The notes beneath the pieces are model-generated. The model saw only the letters and a list, made by a program, of their open reading frames with translations. It was not told where the DNA came from and made no database searches. From Rotaria macrura (taxonomy: Eukaryota; Rotifera; Eurotatoria; Philodinida; Philodinidae): 64,000 bases of DNA. The stretch is taken from positions 1 through 64,000 of the forward strand of contig OENT01000744.1 of NCBI GenBank assembly GCA_900239685.1, in the 5' to 3' direction. The translations under genes were made by a program, and so were the position numbers. Below are positions 37,401 through 49,721 of the stretch, in pieces (position 1 is the stretch's first letter; every line of letters begins with the position of its first letter).

Positions 37401-40400
37401 TTCGGCAATGTATTTTCATTACAATCGAAAGCAATGCAACTTAATTTTAATCGTGAATTAATTATTCCAAATTTACAACGTGAGGATATGGGTCTGTATC
37501 GTTGTGAAGCATCGAATACACGTTCAGTTGTTCATCAATCAGTAGCATTACAAATACAGGTCGATCCTGTTTTTGTCGTACCACTTGATGATCAAGTACT
37601 CGATTATGGAACTATTCTGTCATGGTATTGTGAAGCTTATCCGAATGATCCAAATCAAATACGTTATTCATGGTTCATCAATGGTACGGAAATTTTCTGG
37701 GAACGTTTAACATTTGAACAACAACAACGTTTAACAATAGCAAATAATCTTCTCATGATTAATAATGTGCGACCAACCGATAATGGTATATATCAATGTG
37801 CAGCGACAAATATGCAAAACAATGTACAACGTTTTACTACAGCTGAATTGCGTGTTATTAGTTTACCACCAACATTTGGAAAAAATACAATGGTCTCAAC
37901 ATTACGATCAACTGTTGGTGGATTAGTAACGATTGTTTGTAATCCTGAAGGTGCACCAAGACCACAAATTCAATGGTTTAGAAATAATATTCCATTGAAT
38001 AGGGGTGGTAATGTACAAATATTTGACAATGGAAATTTGGCCATTACAAATATTCAATTAATGGATGCAGGTAAGACTAGACAAGAGCTTCTACAAACTA
38101 CGGCATATGTAATAACAAGAAAGTAGTTTTCGGATTGTCATACTCGTGTTGTTCGAATTGTATGCCATGTTGCCTAATAACTGCCTTATTGAATTTAGAG
38201 TGCAGTTTTATTACCAACCATACGAACACAGAGTAAAAACTGCATTTTCACTCGTACCTATGTTGAGAATTTTCTTGAAGTATTCGATATAAATGTAACA
38301 TGAATAAGTATTCTATCTTTCGTAAAATTTTCTGTGATGCTCATTCCTGATTACTTACCGAATCTAAAATTCGACATCTGTTAACATTCATTATTTTCTT
38401 TTCTACTATTTTCGATAGTATACAAATCTATTTTCAGGTAATTATACATGTGTTGGTACGAACACATTAGGTATGGCTGAACAAAGTACCTATGTTTATG
38501 TCATGCCAGAAGGAACAACAATAATTTCAACACCCGGTGGACGTGACGTTATTCTCGATCAAACAATTATCATTCCGTGTGATGCTCGTTCAATGAATCA
38601 AATGGATTTAACATTTTATTGGCGTTTCAATAATGAAATTTTAACCATTGACAATAAACGTTTTCGACAAGATAATCCCGATCGTCCTGGTGATTTACGT
38701 GTAGTTAAAGCACAATATAGTAATGCTGGACGTTATACATGTGTTGCACAAACAACTGTCGATGAAAAATCATCTTCGTATCAATTGAATGTATTCGGAC
38801 CGCCAGGTCCTCTGGCTGGTGTACATTGTACGCAGCCAATGCAACGTCAAGTTACATTATCCTGGGTCGTTGGTGATGAGCATGGTGCGCCCATATTACA
38901 CTATACCATTGAATCATTATCGAATCATCGTTCATGGTGGTTTTTTCATGGAAATTTCACTGTACCATTAACACCGAACAAGTACATAACAATGAATTTA
39001 ATAGATCTTTCAGCTTTTACTGATTATCGTTTTCGTATATTGGCAACCAATATGTATGGATCAGGTGAACGATCCGAAGTGTCACCACCTTGTGTAACAC
39101 AACCGGATATACCAGGTTTAGCACCAGCTGGATTAAGTGGTGGCGGTGGAAAAGTCGGAGATTTAAGAATTGTTTGGGATCCATTACCTAGGGATTTCTG
39201 GAATGGACCAAATTTAACATATCGAATCTATGTACAAAAACAAGGTGAAAATCGGCAACAAACCTTTAAAGTATTCGATCCATTTCGAAATTTTTTTATT
39301 ACACGTCTGTAAGTTTTTCATTTATTTATTCTTCATCACTTATTATCATCGGCCTTTCATTATTTATGAAATAGAAATTTTTAGTGAACACGAAGTACAA
39401 CTAGGTTATTACTTGATAGATGACTGGAGAATATACATTAGTTCATAGAATTGATTTTCATTCGGCATAAAAAGAAACTATCAATTGTTAATTATTATTT
39501 GCAAACATCTTCTCTATATTGAATGCTAGGAAAAGTTGATATGTTGATTTCAAATGCATAATTTGTTACATATCCCATGAGTGTCCTTAAGATTTAAATA
39601 AGAACTAGACATGAATAGGAAATTGTGGAATTCGCATGTCTCAAACATGCAGTTTTTTCATTCAATATGAGTGACGTTTACAAAACAATCGCAAACGATT
39701 TCAATCATGAGTCATAGCTATATGATACGAGGTACCGTTTTGTAATGTCTAAGTAATTACTGTGAAGAAAAAGTGAAGACATTGAAATATAGGAAAAAAG
39801 AATCTCGATACCTATTTCTTTAATTTAGTGCGGACAAACTATATTACTTTCAATACAATGTTCGTATATCAGCTGTGAATGCTCTCGGTGAAGGACCCAT
39901 ATCTCCAACCATTGAAATTCGTTCAGCTGAAGATCGTCCACCACAACAAGTACTCAATGTTAAATGTAGTGCATACAACAGTACAGCCATGACTGTAACA
40001 TGGGATATGATTGATGAACATGATTCTGCTTTTTTACGTGGTCGTCTACTTGGTAAATTGAAAACAAATTTATTTTCCTTTTTGTTTTTTAGACAAGTCT
40101 CTTTTGTTTGTTCTTCTATTTAGGTTATACCGTTCGCTATTGGCGTAAATCTGTAGATGAACATCAAAATTATTGGGAACGTCGTTTTCCAGGTCAACGT
40201 TCTCGTGCCATCATAATTGGTCTTGATGCAAATATTGAATATGCTGTACGTGTTTCCGTTTATACACAATTTGGTGATAGTCCTGAAGGTAGTTATTTTA
40301 CACATCGAACATTTCGTTTACCACCACAAACTCCACCACAATTTGTAACTATTCGGCAACCAAGACGTGAAAAAGATAAACGTAATCGACTATTTGGCGA

Positions 40401-42442
40401 TGTATATATGTATAAATTAGAAGTTGAATGGCGTGGAATATCAACAAAGGGCGATGAAGAACCTATCGAGTATTATATGGTATGATGATTTTAATTGACT
40501 TTGCTCTAGTGTTCATAATTAGATAGGAAAACGACATGGAATATTTATGTTTTAGATTAAAGTTTGGGAACATTATCAATCGATAAGAAATGCAACAATA
40601 TATTATGTCGATGGTTCAAAATATAAAAGAATAATTGATAATTTATATAAAAATCGCAATTATAAATTACGTGTACAAGCTTCGTCACTTGGAGGCGAAG
40701 GAAAATATTCTTCACCAGAAAGAGAATTTCGATTTGGTAAGTTTTGCTTTCTTGATAGTCTAATCTCATTCATATTATTATGATCTTTTTATTTTTCTAT
40801 AGATAACGATGGACGTTTGTTGATACGTAAGTTTCTATGTCTTACAAAATGTTATAAAAATAATCAACTCTCGTTTGATCAACGCTTCATTTCGAGTTCG
40901 GAATATTGACTAAGGTCGAATGATACTGATCTAATTTTAAACGAAAACCGAATTTTTCATGGTTTATTTTTTTTCTAAAAAGTGTTCCATTTAATTATTA
41001 AATTAGTTGCTTTAGTTTTGCATCATAAAATAGTATCAGAATCTCGTATAGTTCTCTTCTGCTTTTGTTATGTTTAATGTTGAGAAAATATTAATCTACT
41101 GTAAGTGTAGCATGTACGATATTAATCAAACGAACAACAGTGATATCACAATTGCATGCGAGTAAATCTTCATTCGACTAAAATTCATTTCGCATAAATT
41201 GAAATAAAAACAGCAATTGTATCGATACATTAATATCAATAGTGTGAACTTTGAAAATTTTTCTTCATTCATAAAAAATTTCTCGCATGAATAAAAACGA
41301 GATGATCATATTAAATAAGTATAATACTTACCAATGTCTATACTGGTAGCATCGATGTAGGATATATTCTCACCAATCGAGAATATGTTGATGACAATAA
41401 AAAATAAATGCGGAAACTTCGGACTTATGTCCGAGAGTTATGTGTACTTCAAAAAATGAATGAGACAAATCAGTCATTCTAGAATGTGTGCACGGATGAA
41501 GTATCTTGGTAAACCTTTTTGGGAAACTCCAAAACTACTGATCATCTCAGACATATCTATGCAATTTAGTTTCGGGATGCACTTTTTGTTTATTTCGAGA
41601 CCTTTTTTTGGCGATGTTCTTTTAGAAAGCTCGATTTGGTTCAAAACTAATATCAGATTCGGAATCAGCGTTTAAAACTGAGTCACTTTACATAAGTTGT
41701 GGATAATTCTGAGAAAAAAGTTTTTTTTGAAAAAATCCCTGTACCACCCCTCAGGGATGGTTTGGTCAATATTAATATCTATTGACTTCGGGTTTTTACC
41801 TTTCGATAGTCCTTTTAAATAGCTACAGAACCAGGTATTTGGTAAATCCCAACACTACTGGCCAACTGAGANCAATTTAGTTTCGGGATGCACTTTTTGT
41901 TTATTTCGAGACCTTTTTTTGGCGATGTTCTTTTAGAAAGCTCGATTTGGTTCAAAACTAATATCAGATTCGGGATCAGCGTTAAAAACTGAGTCGATTT
42001 ATATACGTTGTGGATAATTCTGAGAAAAAAGTTTTTTTTGAAAAAAATCCCTGTACCCTACCTCAGGGATTGCTTGGTGAAAAATGACAATTTTTTCGAT
42101 AACTCAACTATTTCTTGCCGGATCCTTCTCATCTTCGAACTCAACCGAGATATTGATGAGACAATTCTGTGCACAAAATTTCAACTCAATCGAATGTAAT
42201 TGTGAAGAGTTATCGAATAAACGGATGGCAGGCCGGACGGACACACTGACCGATTTTAGTAGTGTACTCACTTTTTGAGTACACAAAAATGAATGAGATT
42301 CTGTTCGAAACTTAAAATTCTTCTTCTTATTTTAGTTTATAATCCTGATACAACTCTGATTCATCTCAATAAATCTTTAAAACAATATTCATCATTTATT
42401 GTAACGTTGATCATGTTCATTTTATGTTGGTCACTCAAATAA
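34447..42442 (+). CDS. Cont: Contactin (lectin-Ig-FN3 adhesion protein)
   Basis: A GPI-anchored neural or septate-junction adhesion protein. Fifteen exons: 34447-34513, 34610-34710, 34765-34993, 35050-35163, 35225-35426, 35494-35584, 36715-36814, 36874-36974, 37041-38070, 38438-39308, 39829-40052, 40124-40479, 40556-40736, 40803-40826 and 42336-42442. They join in frame to 1265 residues. A signal peptide (1-20) is followed by a C-type lectin domain (CPYGWEEF, SCYRF, WGWLPYD, FICEVP). Six Ig domains follow, with pairs such as LTCRADAYPVADYFWFRM and GTYFCKASN, then four FN3 domains, including the contactin-typical WDPLPRDFWNGPNLTYRIY. The last exon gives a hydrophobic C-terminus (SFIVTLIMFILCWSLK), a GPI signal. 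The lectin-plus-Ig-plus-FN3 order is that of invertebrate contactins. The start ATG directly follows TATTTTAG, suggesting a trans-splice acceptor. One exon is only 24 nt. Confidence 0.93.
35585..36714. other. Large contactin intron 6
   Basis: A 1.1-kb intron within the first Ig domain. It includes a GC-richer patch with the hairpin GATGGGC-TCAT-GCCCATC at 35750-35767, preceded by CCACCAG. That resembles the start of some hAT elements, but no matching second end was found. Confidence 0.6.
40827..42335. other. Repeat-filled last contactin intron
   Basis: The final 1.5-kb intron lies between a 24-nt exon and the GPI-signal exon. More than half of it is a rearranged copy of the 550-bp repeat (41406-42289), including one ambiguous base at 41872. 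Confidence 0.75.
41406..42289 (+). repeat. 550-bp dispersed repeat, copy 3 (compound)
   Basis: The left part (41406-41766) matches copy 1. It is followed by about 105 bp that include a diverged version of the element's own interior (GGTAAATCCCAACACTACTG compared with AAACTCCAAAACTACTG), then an N at 41872. The element then resumes from its middle and runs to the right-end stem-loop. About 200 bp are therefore present twice (from 41561 and from 41873) with few differences. Confidence 0.8.
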
Positions 42443-43770
42443 ATATATAATTAACATTCTCAATTGCAATCAGATCTGTTTCCTGTGTGTACGTGTATTT
42501 TTTAAAAATTTTCTCATGCTATAATTATTAATTCACTCATTCTTACATTCCGTTTTTACTTTAAACGTATATATATATATATATATACATATATGAAATA
42601 TACATGTTTGTGTTTTTTTTAGAGTATTTTTTTTTCTTTTGTAAACTAGTTTTTTTCTTCTTTCTTATCATAACCGTCCTTTGTGTTGAATTTTCTGGCG
42701 TTTTCGTTTTGTTTTGTATTCTCTATTGAGCATTGTGCAAAACCTTGTTGATTTCACAATGTATTCCATATCGTATCTTTGGTTTTTTTTTATTCCTGTA
42801 GATATGTTTTATAATGATAGCGCTCATTTGTATCACACATTCTATAAGCAACTACGTTTGTTGTTTTATTCGTAATTTGCTATACTATGAATGGTTATTG
42901 ATAATGCAGAATTTAAAAAAAGAAATAAATCATAATATAAAGCACGTGAAAGTTGTAGGATTCTGTTTATAATGTACATTTAATTTATCGATCTAGTACG
43001 TTATAAATGACAGATTTCAAGAATCGTATGGAACTATAAGACATTATTACTCTGCATTAATTACAATTTTGTTAGAAATATAAACAAAAGACTACATATC
43101 ACATTTCTAAAAGAACGATCAGCTAGTGTTTGCCACCAGGTTATTGATAAAGAATATTTATGAAGGAAAAAGAAACAAGCACAATGCCAATATTTAGAAT
43201 TCTTCCACAACCATATAATGTACACAAGCATTCATACGGAACAGGTTGACTCAATAGAAGATGTTGAATTTGTTTATGTATTTCACGGATAATTTTCTGC
43301 ATCAATTTGTTGTACAAACAATTATTGATAGATAGAAAAATGAGTAGGGCCTTTGTAGAAAATGGATAACGACAAGTGATCAAAGTCAAAATCTTCTTCG
43401 TAACATAATTCGAACAATGGATAATACAATTTAGAAAAAAAAATCTGTTTGCTTAATAAATCATGGACTTCCTTCACTTACTATGTTTTACATAACTTCT
43501 AGGGCTACAAAGAATTTAGGCCTAACAGCGATACCACTTTCGTGATTCTGTTAAGGTGTCCTGATTTTTTAAGATTTATCTTCGTAGGACCGTGTATACG
43601 TCATTTTGACGTGTTATTCGGCTATATTCAACGTTTCCTAAACATTTCTATGAAAAGAAAGATTGTACTAAAATTTTTAACTATTGTGTCCAATTTTTTT
43701 CTTGTAATCAGTATAAGTTTCAATTATTTCGAATTAATGGACTTTTTCGAATGCAGCTATGTCATCATGT

Positions 43771-43888
43771 GTGATAGAATCCTACAGGTTACGACTTTTT
43801 TGTACCCTAAACCTAACCTACTGAATAACTTCGTAACCTTGTCGTAACCTAACCATTTAAACTTCGTAAACTTAACCTGTTCTATCAC
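43771..43888. repeat. CCTAACC-rich segment 3 with inverted ends
   Basis: The left end GTGATAGAATCCTACAGGTT and the right end AACCTGTTCTATCAC are imperfect inverted copies. Between them lie a T-run, GTACCC and several AACCTAACC words. The left end shares AGAATCCT(A/G)CAGGTTA with the complement of the segment at 45179-45290. Confidence 0.55.
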
Positions 43889-44118
43889 AAAGATTTTTCA
43901 TCTTACAACCTATCATACTCGTAGAGTTTCAAGTTCAAGAAAAAGTCAATATGACGTTTTTCTTCCATATGTTTGAGCATATTTTATTGATTTTTCAACG
44001 AGAATCAAATACAAGATTTTTGAATATTTCGAAAGTTTCTTAAAAATATAATATCATTAACAACATCATTGCTTCAGTTAAGTTTTGTCTCCTTTTCGAC
44101 AAAAAAGATATCAGAAAT

Positions 44119-45114
44119 ATAGGCGGCGGAGCCCTTTGGCTAGGACGGGCCCAAGGGTCTCCTAAAAAAAATTTGGGGAGGCTTGGTGGGACTGAAATAT
44201 TTGAAAAAAATACCGATTTCATCATGATTCTATCCTTGACAAGGGAAAGCGGTTAAAAAAGGCGATGCTTATTTTTTACCTAAGTTATGTGCAACCTGAT
44301 CCTGAGTATTAGGCGTATAGGTTTGTATGTTTTGGAAAGATCTTCACTCACTTACTCTAGCGACTACTTTATGAAGATAAAGCGAAGTAGTTAGAATACA
44401 TTTATGATGTCGACGTGTTTTTATTTATCATTAAAATTTGTATCATTTTCTGTATTTTACTTTTGAAAGATTTTGAAATGATAAACAAACAGTAAGATTC
44501 GTGAAAAAAATAAATGTCAACACCGACATCAACAAAACCACTTCAAATTACATCTGCTTTTGAAAACAAAAAAGCGTGAAGCTGCTAGAATTCATCCAGA
44601 TAGTTCAAATAATTCCTCAATTCATTTATCTAATGATCATGAAAATGTGAATTCAGCTCAAGAATTTATGTCACCAGAACTTGTCGAAGTTTCTACTTGC
44701 AACAATGACGCAACAACTCTTTCATCATGTCCTTATTCCTCATATGCATGAAGAAAACCTAGATCAGTTAGACTCGAACAGTATTTGTTTTGATTTTCCT
44801 TGAAAAAGATAGGAGTAGAAAAATCTGTTTTCGGGTATAAACAATAGTTTTTGTACTTATGACTTTTTCATTTGCTTTAGTCAAGGTTTAAGATGGTTCA
44901 TGCTTATGTTGATAATGAAATAAAAATTTTTATAGTGTAGTAGAATTTTCGATTGTTCCCAAGGCATACACATGGGTCAGTGCAGAACATTTTCTAATTG
45001 AAAATTGTGACAACAAAATTTAAAAATATGTTTTGCCTCCTAGTGTCGACTTTTTATCGTTATTCGCAAACATATGTGATCCCCTCTAAGTTAGAAATGT
45101 TCCGCCGCCTCTGG
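44119..45114. mobile_element. hAT-like transposon remnant
   Basis: An 8-bp direct repeat TCAGAAAT flanks the unit at 44111-44118 and 45115-45122. The right end, read inward, begins CCAGAGGCGGCGGAACATTT. The left end begins ATAGGCGGCGGAGCCC. They share AGGCGGCGGA, and the CAGAGGCGG style plus the 8-bp duplication are hAT hallmarks. On the plus strand an ATG at 44517 opens MSTPTSTKPLQITSAFENKK and then stops; a shifted frame carries on from 44560 to 44751 with REAARIHPDSSN. This looks like the frameshifted N-terminus of a transposase or a passenger gene. The catalytic region is absent. Confidence 0.75.
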
Positions 45115-45178
45115 TCAGAAATGTATATTAAGTTCGGCTTCGTAAAAGTTTTATCTATGTGAACTCATCCTTAATTTT

Positions 45179-45290
45179 AACCCTGTATTTTTTTAGTAAC
45201 CTTACCCTAACCTAACCTAAGCTACCTATAAGCTAAACCTAACCTGTCCTATAAGTTAGGATAAGGTTAACCTGCAGGATTCTAATGTAT
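45179..45290. repeat. CCTAACC-rich segment 4
   Basis: A T-run is followed by ACCTTACCCTAACCTAACC, further AAACCTAACCTG, and the end GGTTAACCTGCAGGATTCT. The repeated unit equals TTAGG on the other strand, the arthropod telomere word, but the array is short and irregular. Confidence 0.6.
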
Positions 45291-47405
45291 GATTATCAGC
45301 TATACTTCACCGATATTGATATCATTCGGTTTTCGGACCATGTGTAGTCGGATTAAATCTTGTATCCCTTATTTTAACATTTCAGCGTTTTACGAAAGTT
45401 TTCTTGTAAACGCTCTTATTTTGTTATCTATAACATGGTTGTTCTATATATGCGAAGAGCAGAGATAGCAAGAAAAGGAAAAGTAGCAGATAGATAAAGA
45501 ACTTTTAAAAGTGAGAGGATACGATTTTTTCTTATATCTTTTTACGGCTATTTTCCTAATAAAAATCCAATTTTGGCTACAAACAAATGGCAATGCTATC
45601 GAAATGGGTACCCCATCCTCAATGTCATATGCCTGAGAAAAAGAAAACGCATACACAATGCATACTTAGAGATAGCGACCGAAAAGGAAAAATGCCGACG
45701 AGCGAAATATGTATTCAAAGAAGTATAATCTAGTCATTTCAATGAACTATCATTGATGGACATACTTTTGCGCAACTCTCATTCTAAATAGTAGTACTAT
45801 GATATGACTTATAATGTTCTGATTTTGTTTCTGATTTTCAGACATAGGCCACTGTGACTTCTGAAAGATGACAAAGCTTATGTATGTCTATTGAATTCTA
45901 ATGATACATCATCATTCTTCGATTATCAAAACGTGTTTGCCAGAGGGTGGTCGAAAACTTTTCCCCTAAGCACTTCTTTTAGATCTTGTTTCATAAAAGA
46001 ATGTTTTTAATACGATTCGTAAATTGTTCGTATGATGAATATCTTATTTTACGTGTAGGTCACTTTGAACGTCTAATTATACAACCATGCCAATAGATTT
46101 ACCTCTATGATAGAAGACACTACTCTAGCTACTAGCGTATCTCTACGGTTGAAATCAAGTCATGTTCTACAACATAAAGACAACATTAAATACTTCTACT
46201 ATGGGCAGGACTACAAGCTTCAATTGCTTTTCATGGTATAATTATGATCGCTAATCTTTTTCTTTTAGCTCTAAAGACATCAATTACATATAGAGCCCAG
46301 TAGCAACATATGGTCGTTCATGAACAGTTGGCACTTGCGGTGATAAATCTGAGTTATGTACGAGTGACTTTATTTTATCATGTTCCAAGTTCAAATTAGA
46401 TTGTTCGGTCATGCATAGATAATTTCAAATTGTGATGGTGTGAATACTCTTACTTGTAGGGCATCATATTAGATTATTGATATTATATTTCAGTAATAGA
46501 TACTATCAATGTGGAACATTTTATTCATTCAATTTGGCTCAAGTCATTAATAATTATTGTTTATTCTATGCTATACATGTTTTCTAACAATTGATTGATT
46601 TATAAATAAATTAAAACCTATTCTTTTTACACTCTCAGTCTTCGTAAAAAGCCTTGAAAACAATAACTAATTAGTTTATCTAACATTTGTATAGTAAACA
46701 AAAAATGTTCTCCATACGTTTAAGTGTCATTCTACTACTAGTTTTTATTTCATTCAATGAAAATAGAAATATATAAATTTACTTGATTCTCATAAGCAAC
46801 TGATTAAAAGCTTGAAAATCACGTTCCGTTCTTTTTTTTTTTAATTTTCCTGTCCATGACCAACTTTCATGTGTACTTCCAACATAATAATTACACACTT
46901 TACTCATGCAACACAAAAATTGAGTATAAAAAAATTTAATTTTTAACAACACACCATGTATATCAAATAACAATTTACATGCATTATCTATCAATTAAAT
47001 ATAGATGACAAGTAAAGTAAAAAAAGAGACGACTGAAATATGTATGACTTTCTTTTATGACAATATAATAACACTTTTCATATATTTTTTTTAATGCTTT
47101 TCTCCTTCGCACTCTCTGTATGTGTCTCTTATCAATACAATGGCAATATATTCAGTTGACTTGAAGCTAGTACGACACAAGAAAGATGAATGAAGTTTTT
47201 CTTACATATACCTTTTCTGCTCACACTCTCATCGTTTTAGTTTCAGACCATAATAATTGTAACGGTATTTTCATTTAGAACATTTTCTCGTTCTGTTATA
47301 CTTCTCTTTCTACATTTTATTATTGCTTATTCTTATTTGCATGAAGACTTGTGTCATTCACTAAGTTCATTTCTTATCTTAAAGACATCGTTTTATTTTA
47401 GTAAG

Positions 47406-48222
47406 ATGATGCATGGTCAAATCGAATCTCAATACTATCGTTATAAACCAAGAATCTATATTCATAAACGACCATTACATTGGTTCATTATGTTTATTTC
47501 ATATGTCTTTATATTTCTTCTTGTTCTCGAATCAATAGCATTCATTGTACTTGGCGTATGGCATCTTAGTATTCCACGTCTCGAAAATGTTCTAAGTTTT
47601 TCTGGTAATATCTATCGTCGAGAATTAGGTTTTGGTATTCTTCTTGTTATTATTGGATCGATTGGCATTTTATCTAGTCTTATTGGTATTATTGCTATGA
47701 TTACATTACGTTTAGTATTATTAAAAATAGTAAGTAGAAACATGTTTAGAAGTCAGTAAAATCCTATTTGAATTGATTCAGTATGCATCATGTTTATGGC
47801 TTTTGATGATTCTCGGAATAATTATTGGAATTATTGGGATTATTTTTGCATGTAAGTCAAAGTTTAATTAGTTCTCTTCTTTTACTATGTCGTTGATTAT
47901 GTTTAGCACAAGTCGATGGTTTTATGAATGATGATGTAAATAATAATCCGAACTTAGTCGAAACTAGTGTAAGATTTAATAGAAAAACAGAGAAATCTTT
48001 TGCATGATTCAATTTATATTCTTAATTTTTAGTATAATCAAGAAAAATTTCTATTAGGCATGAATGGTGGCCTAACTCTATTTATGAGTTTAACAATAGT
48101 AAGTTTTTCAATACGTTCGAAGTTGAATTGAATATATTATTATTCTTTAGCTTGTTGGTATTATTATTGTTCATTGTTTGATTGGTGATACACACAATCT
48201 TTCATATATGCTATCGAAATGA
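47406..48222 (+). CDS. Four-TM tetraspan-like membrane protein
   Basis: Five exons, 47406-47729, 47782-47851, 47907-47968, 48033-48098 and 48151-48222, join in frame to 197 residues. An in-frame ATG at 47337 would add 23, but TTTTATTTTAG immediately before 47402 looks like a splice acceptor, so the ATG at 47406 is preferred. Four hydrophobic segments are present: FIMFISYVFIFLLVLESIAF, FGILLVIIGSIGILSSLIGI, WLLMILGIIIGIIGIIFA and LTLFMSLTILVGIIIVHCLI. A short charged loop of about 35 residues, without the CCG motif of true tetraspanins, separates TM3 and TM4. It is most like small MS4A/CD20-type or tetraspan-type proteins. The gene structure is strong, the family assignment weak. Confidence 0.75.
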
Positions 48223-49721
48223 AACATTAAACAGTACCATAAAGATGTAGTATTTTTCTTTTATTTGATTCCTTGAAGCGCATTACTTTGTATATATTTA
48301 TGATAAATGAAAACACGACGATGTCTATATAGTGTCACTTAATTCTACGTGCCCTTTAAATCGAACCAGAAGAAAGAATGCAGTAGACAATAGTGAGTGT
48401 ATAGTCATATCACAAATAATAAAAGAACTGTAAAATACTTGATTATATATCAACAAGACAAAAAAGTTAATATAGAAGAATTTAACTTTTAATTATGTAA
48501 TCAATATTTGCTTGAGAATGCATGCATGTATATTGAATTTAAGCAGTATGTGAATGACATATTCGTATTACTTCTATTAGATCATTATTTGATTTCATAT
48601 TAAATATGAATGGTATAAAGAAAATGACTTTCATTCTATGAAAACAATAGCATTGACTAAATATCATTTATCATCGACTTTTATTATTCATGATCATGAA
48701 TAAAATTCTACTATGATAAATTCATCATGGATTCAATTCTATTTTATTGAGAACGATGGAAGTGTTCCATTCATTTAAGATATTTAAATTTCAGTCAATG
48801 ATTTACTAAGTTTAAAATTTTGAAGGATTCTTCCTCTGCGTATACGATTGTTCCATCGATTTGAATAGATCCTAACGATTATCGAATGATAGTGCTTTTA
48901 TTAAACATAGTGGTTCAATTCTTGAACAAGCACTTGTTGACACTTAATGCTATATTGATCATGAACGACGTGCTTGTCTCAATAACCATTGATGTTACAC
49001 AATCAAAAAAAACAGTCAGTAACTCAACACATTTTTACGCGTCACTTTAGTAATAAAGTCAAGAAATCGAAGAACAATATCTGAAAATTCTTACTCGATG
49101 TATCTTGATATTATTGCTGCTAATCAAAAATAAGTGAATAAAATTGATTTTGAAAACATGAAAATCCTTAAAATTTCGGCATTGAACAATGCTATCGATC
49201 TATGAAATATTTTACACAATATATTCATGTATTGAAAATGTCTTTTTAATTCCGTCTGATAAATATCATCCATTAAGAAGAATTATTGACACATGCACAT
49301 CAAAGAGAAAAATAGTAATAAAATAGAAATCTGTTTGAAATTTTACGGGGTGTGTTCGTTTGAAGCCTTTTAGCAAATATTCGAGGCTTTCATTTATTTT
49401 CATAATTACATATATTCAATTATTCAAGAAAAGTTTTATCTAATTTCATTTAAGCTCATAGTGACATATGAAGTATGAGATCGTTGCCTTTGGTTAGATA
49501 GATGCTTTTCGAACATCAAATGATTAATTTGAATCTTCTCTATGATCATGTAATACTTTTGCAATGAGTGAGGATGAAAATTGAACAAAAAACTTGAAGT
49601 TTCTCAAAACCATGACTAAACAATTTACAAAAAATGGATAAATTTTATTTCTTCGAAACATTATCAACGTCACTAAATAGCAGTACAGCCTTGGGACATA
49701 TGCAAAACTTGTACGGTTTAA

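Larger units (their letters stand above)
42443..47336. other. Intergenic, contactin to four-TM gene
   Basis: Includes a (TA)n microsatellite at about 42567-42588, CCTAACC-rich segments at 43771 and 45179, and a hAT-like remnant at 44119-45114. A minus-strand open frame at 46779-46994 (ending ...TERDFQAFNQLLMRIK) has a plausible C-terminal look but no recognised family. Other frames appear random. Confidence 0.5.

Noticed and set aside
37180..37434. Minus-strand open frame inside contactin exon 9
   Set aside because: Shadow of the in-frame Ig-coding exon on the plus strand.
46779..46994. Minus-strand frame ending TERDFQAFNQLLMRIK
   Set aside because: Possible terminal exon, but no upstream exon or family could be recognised.
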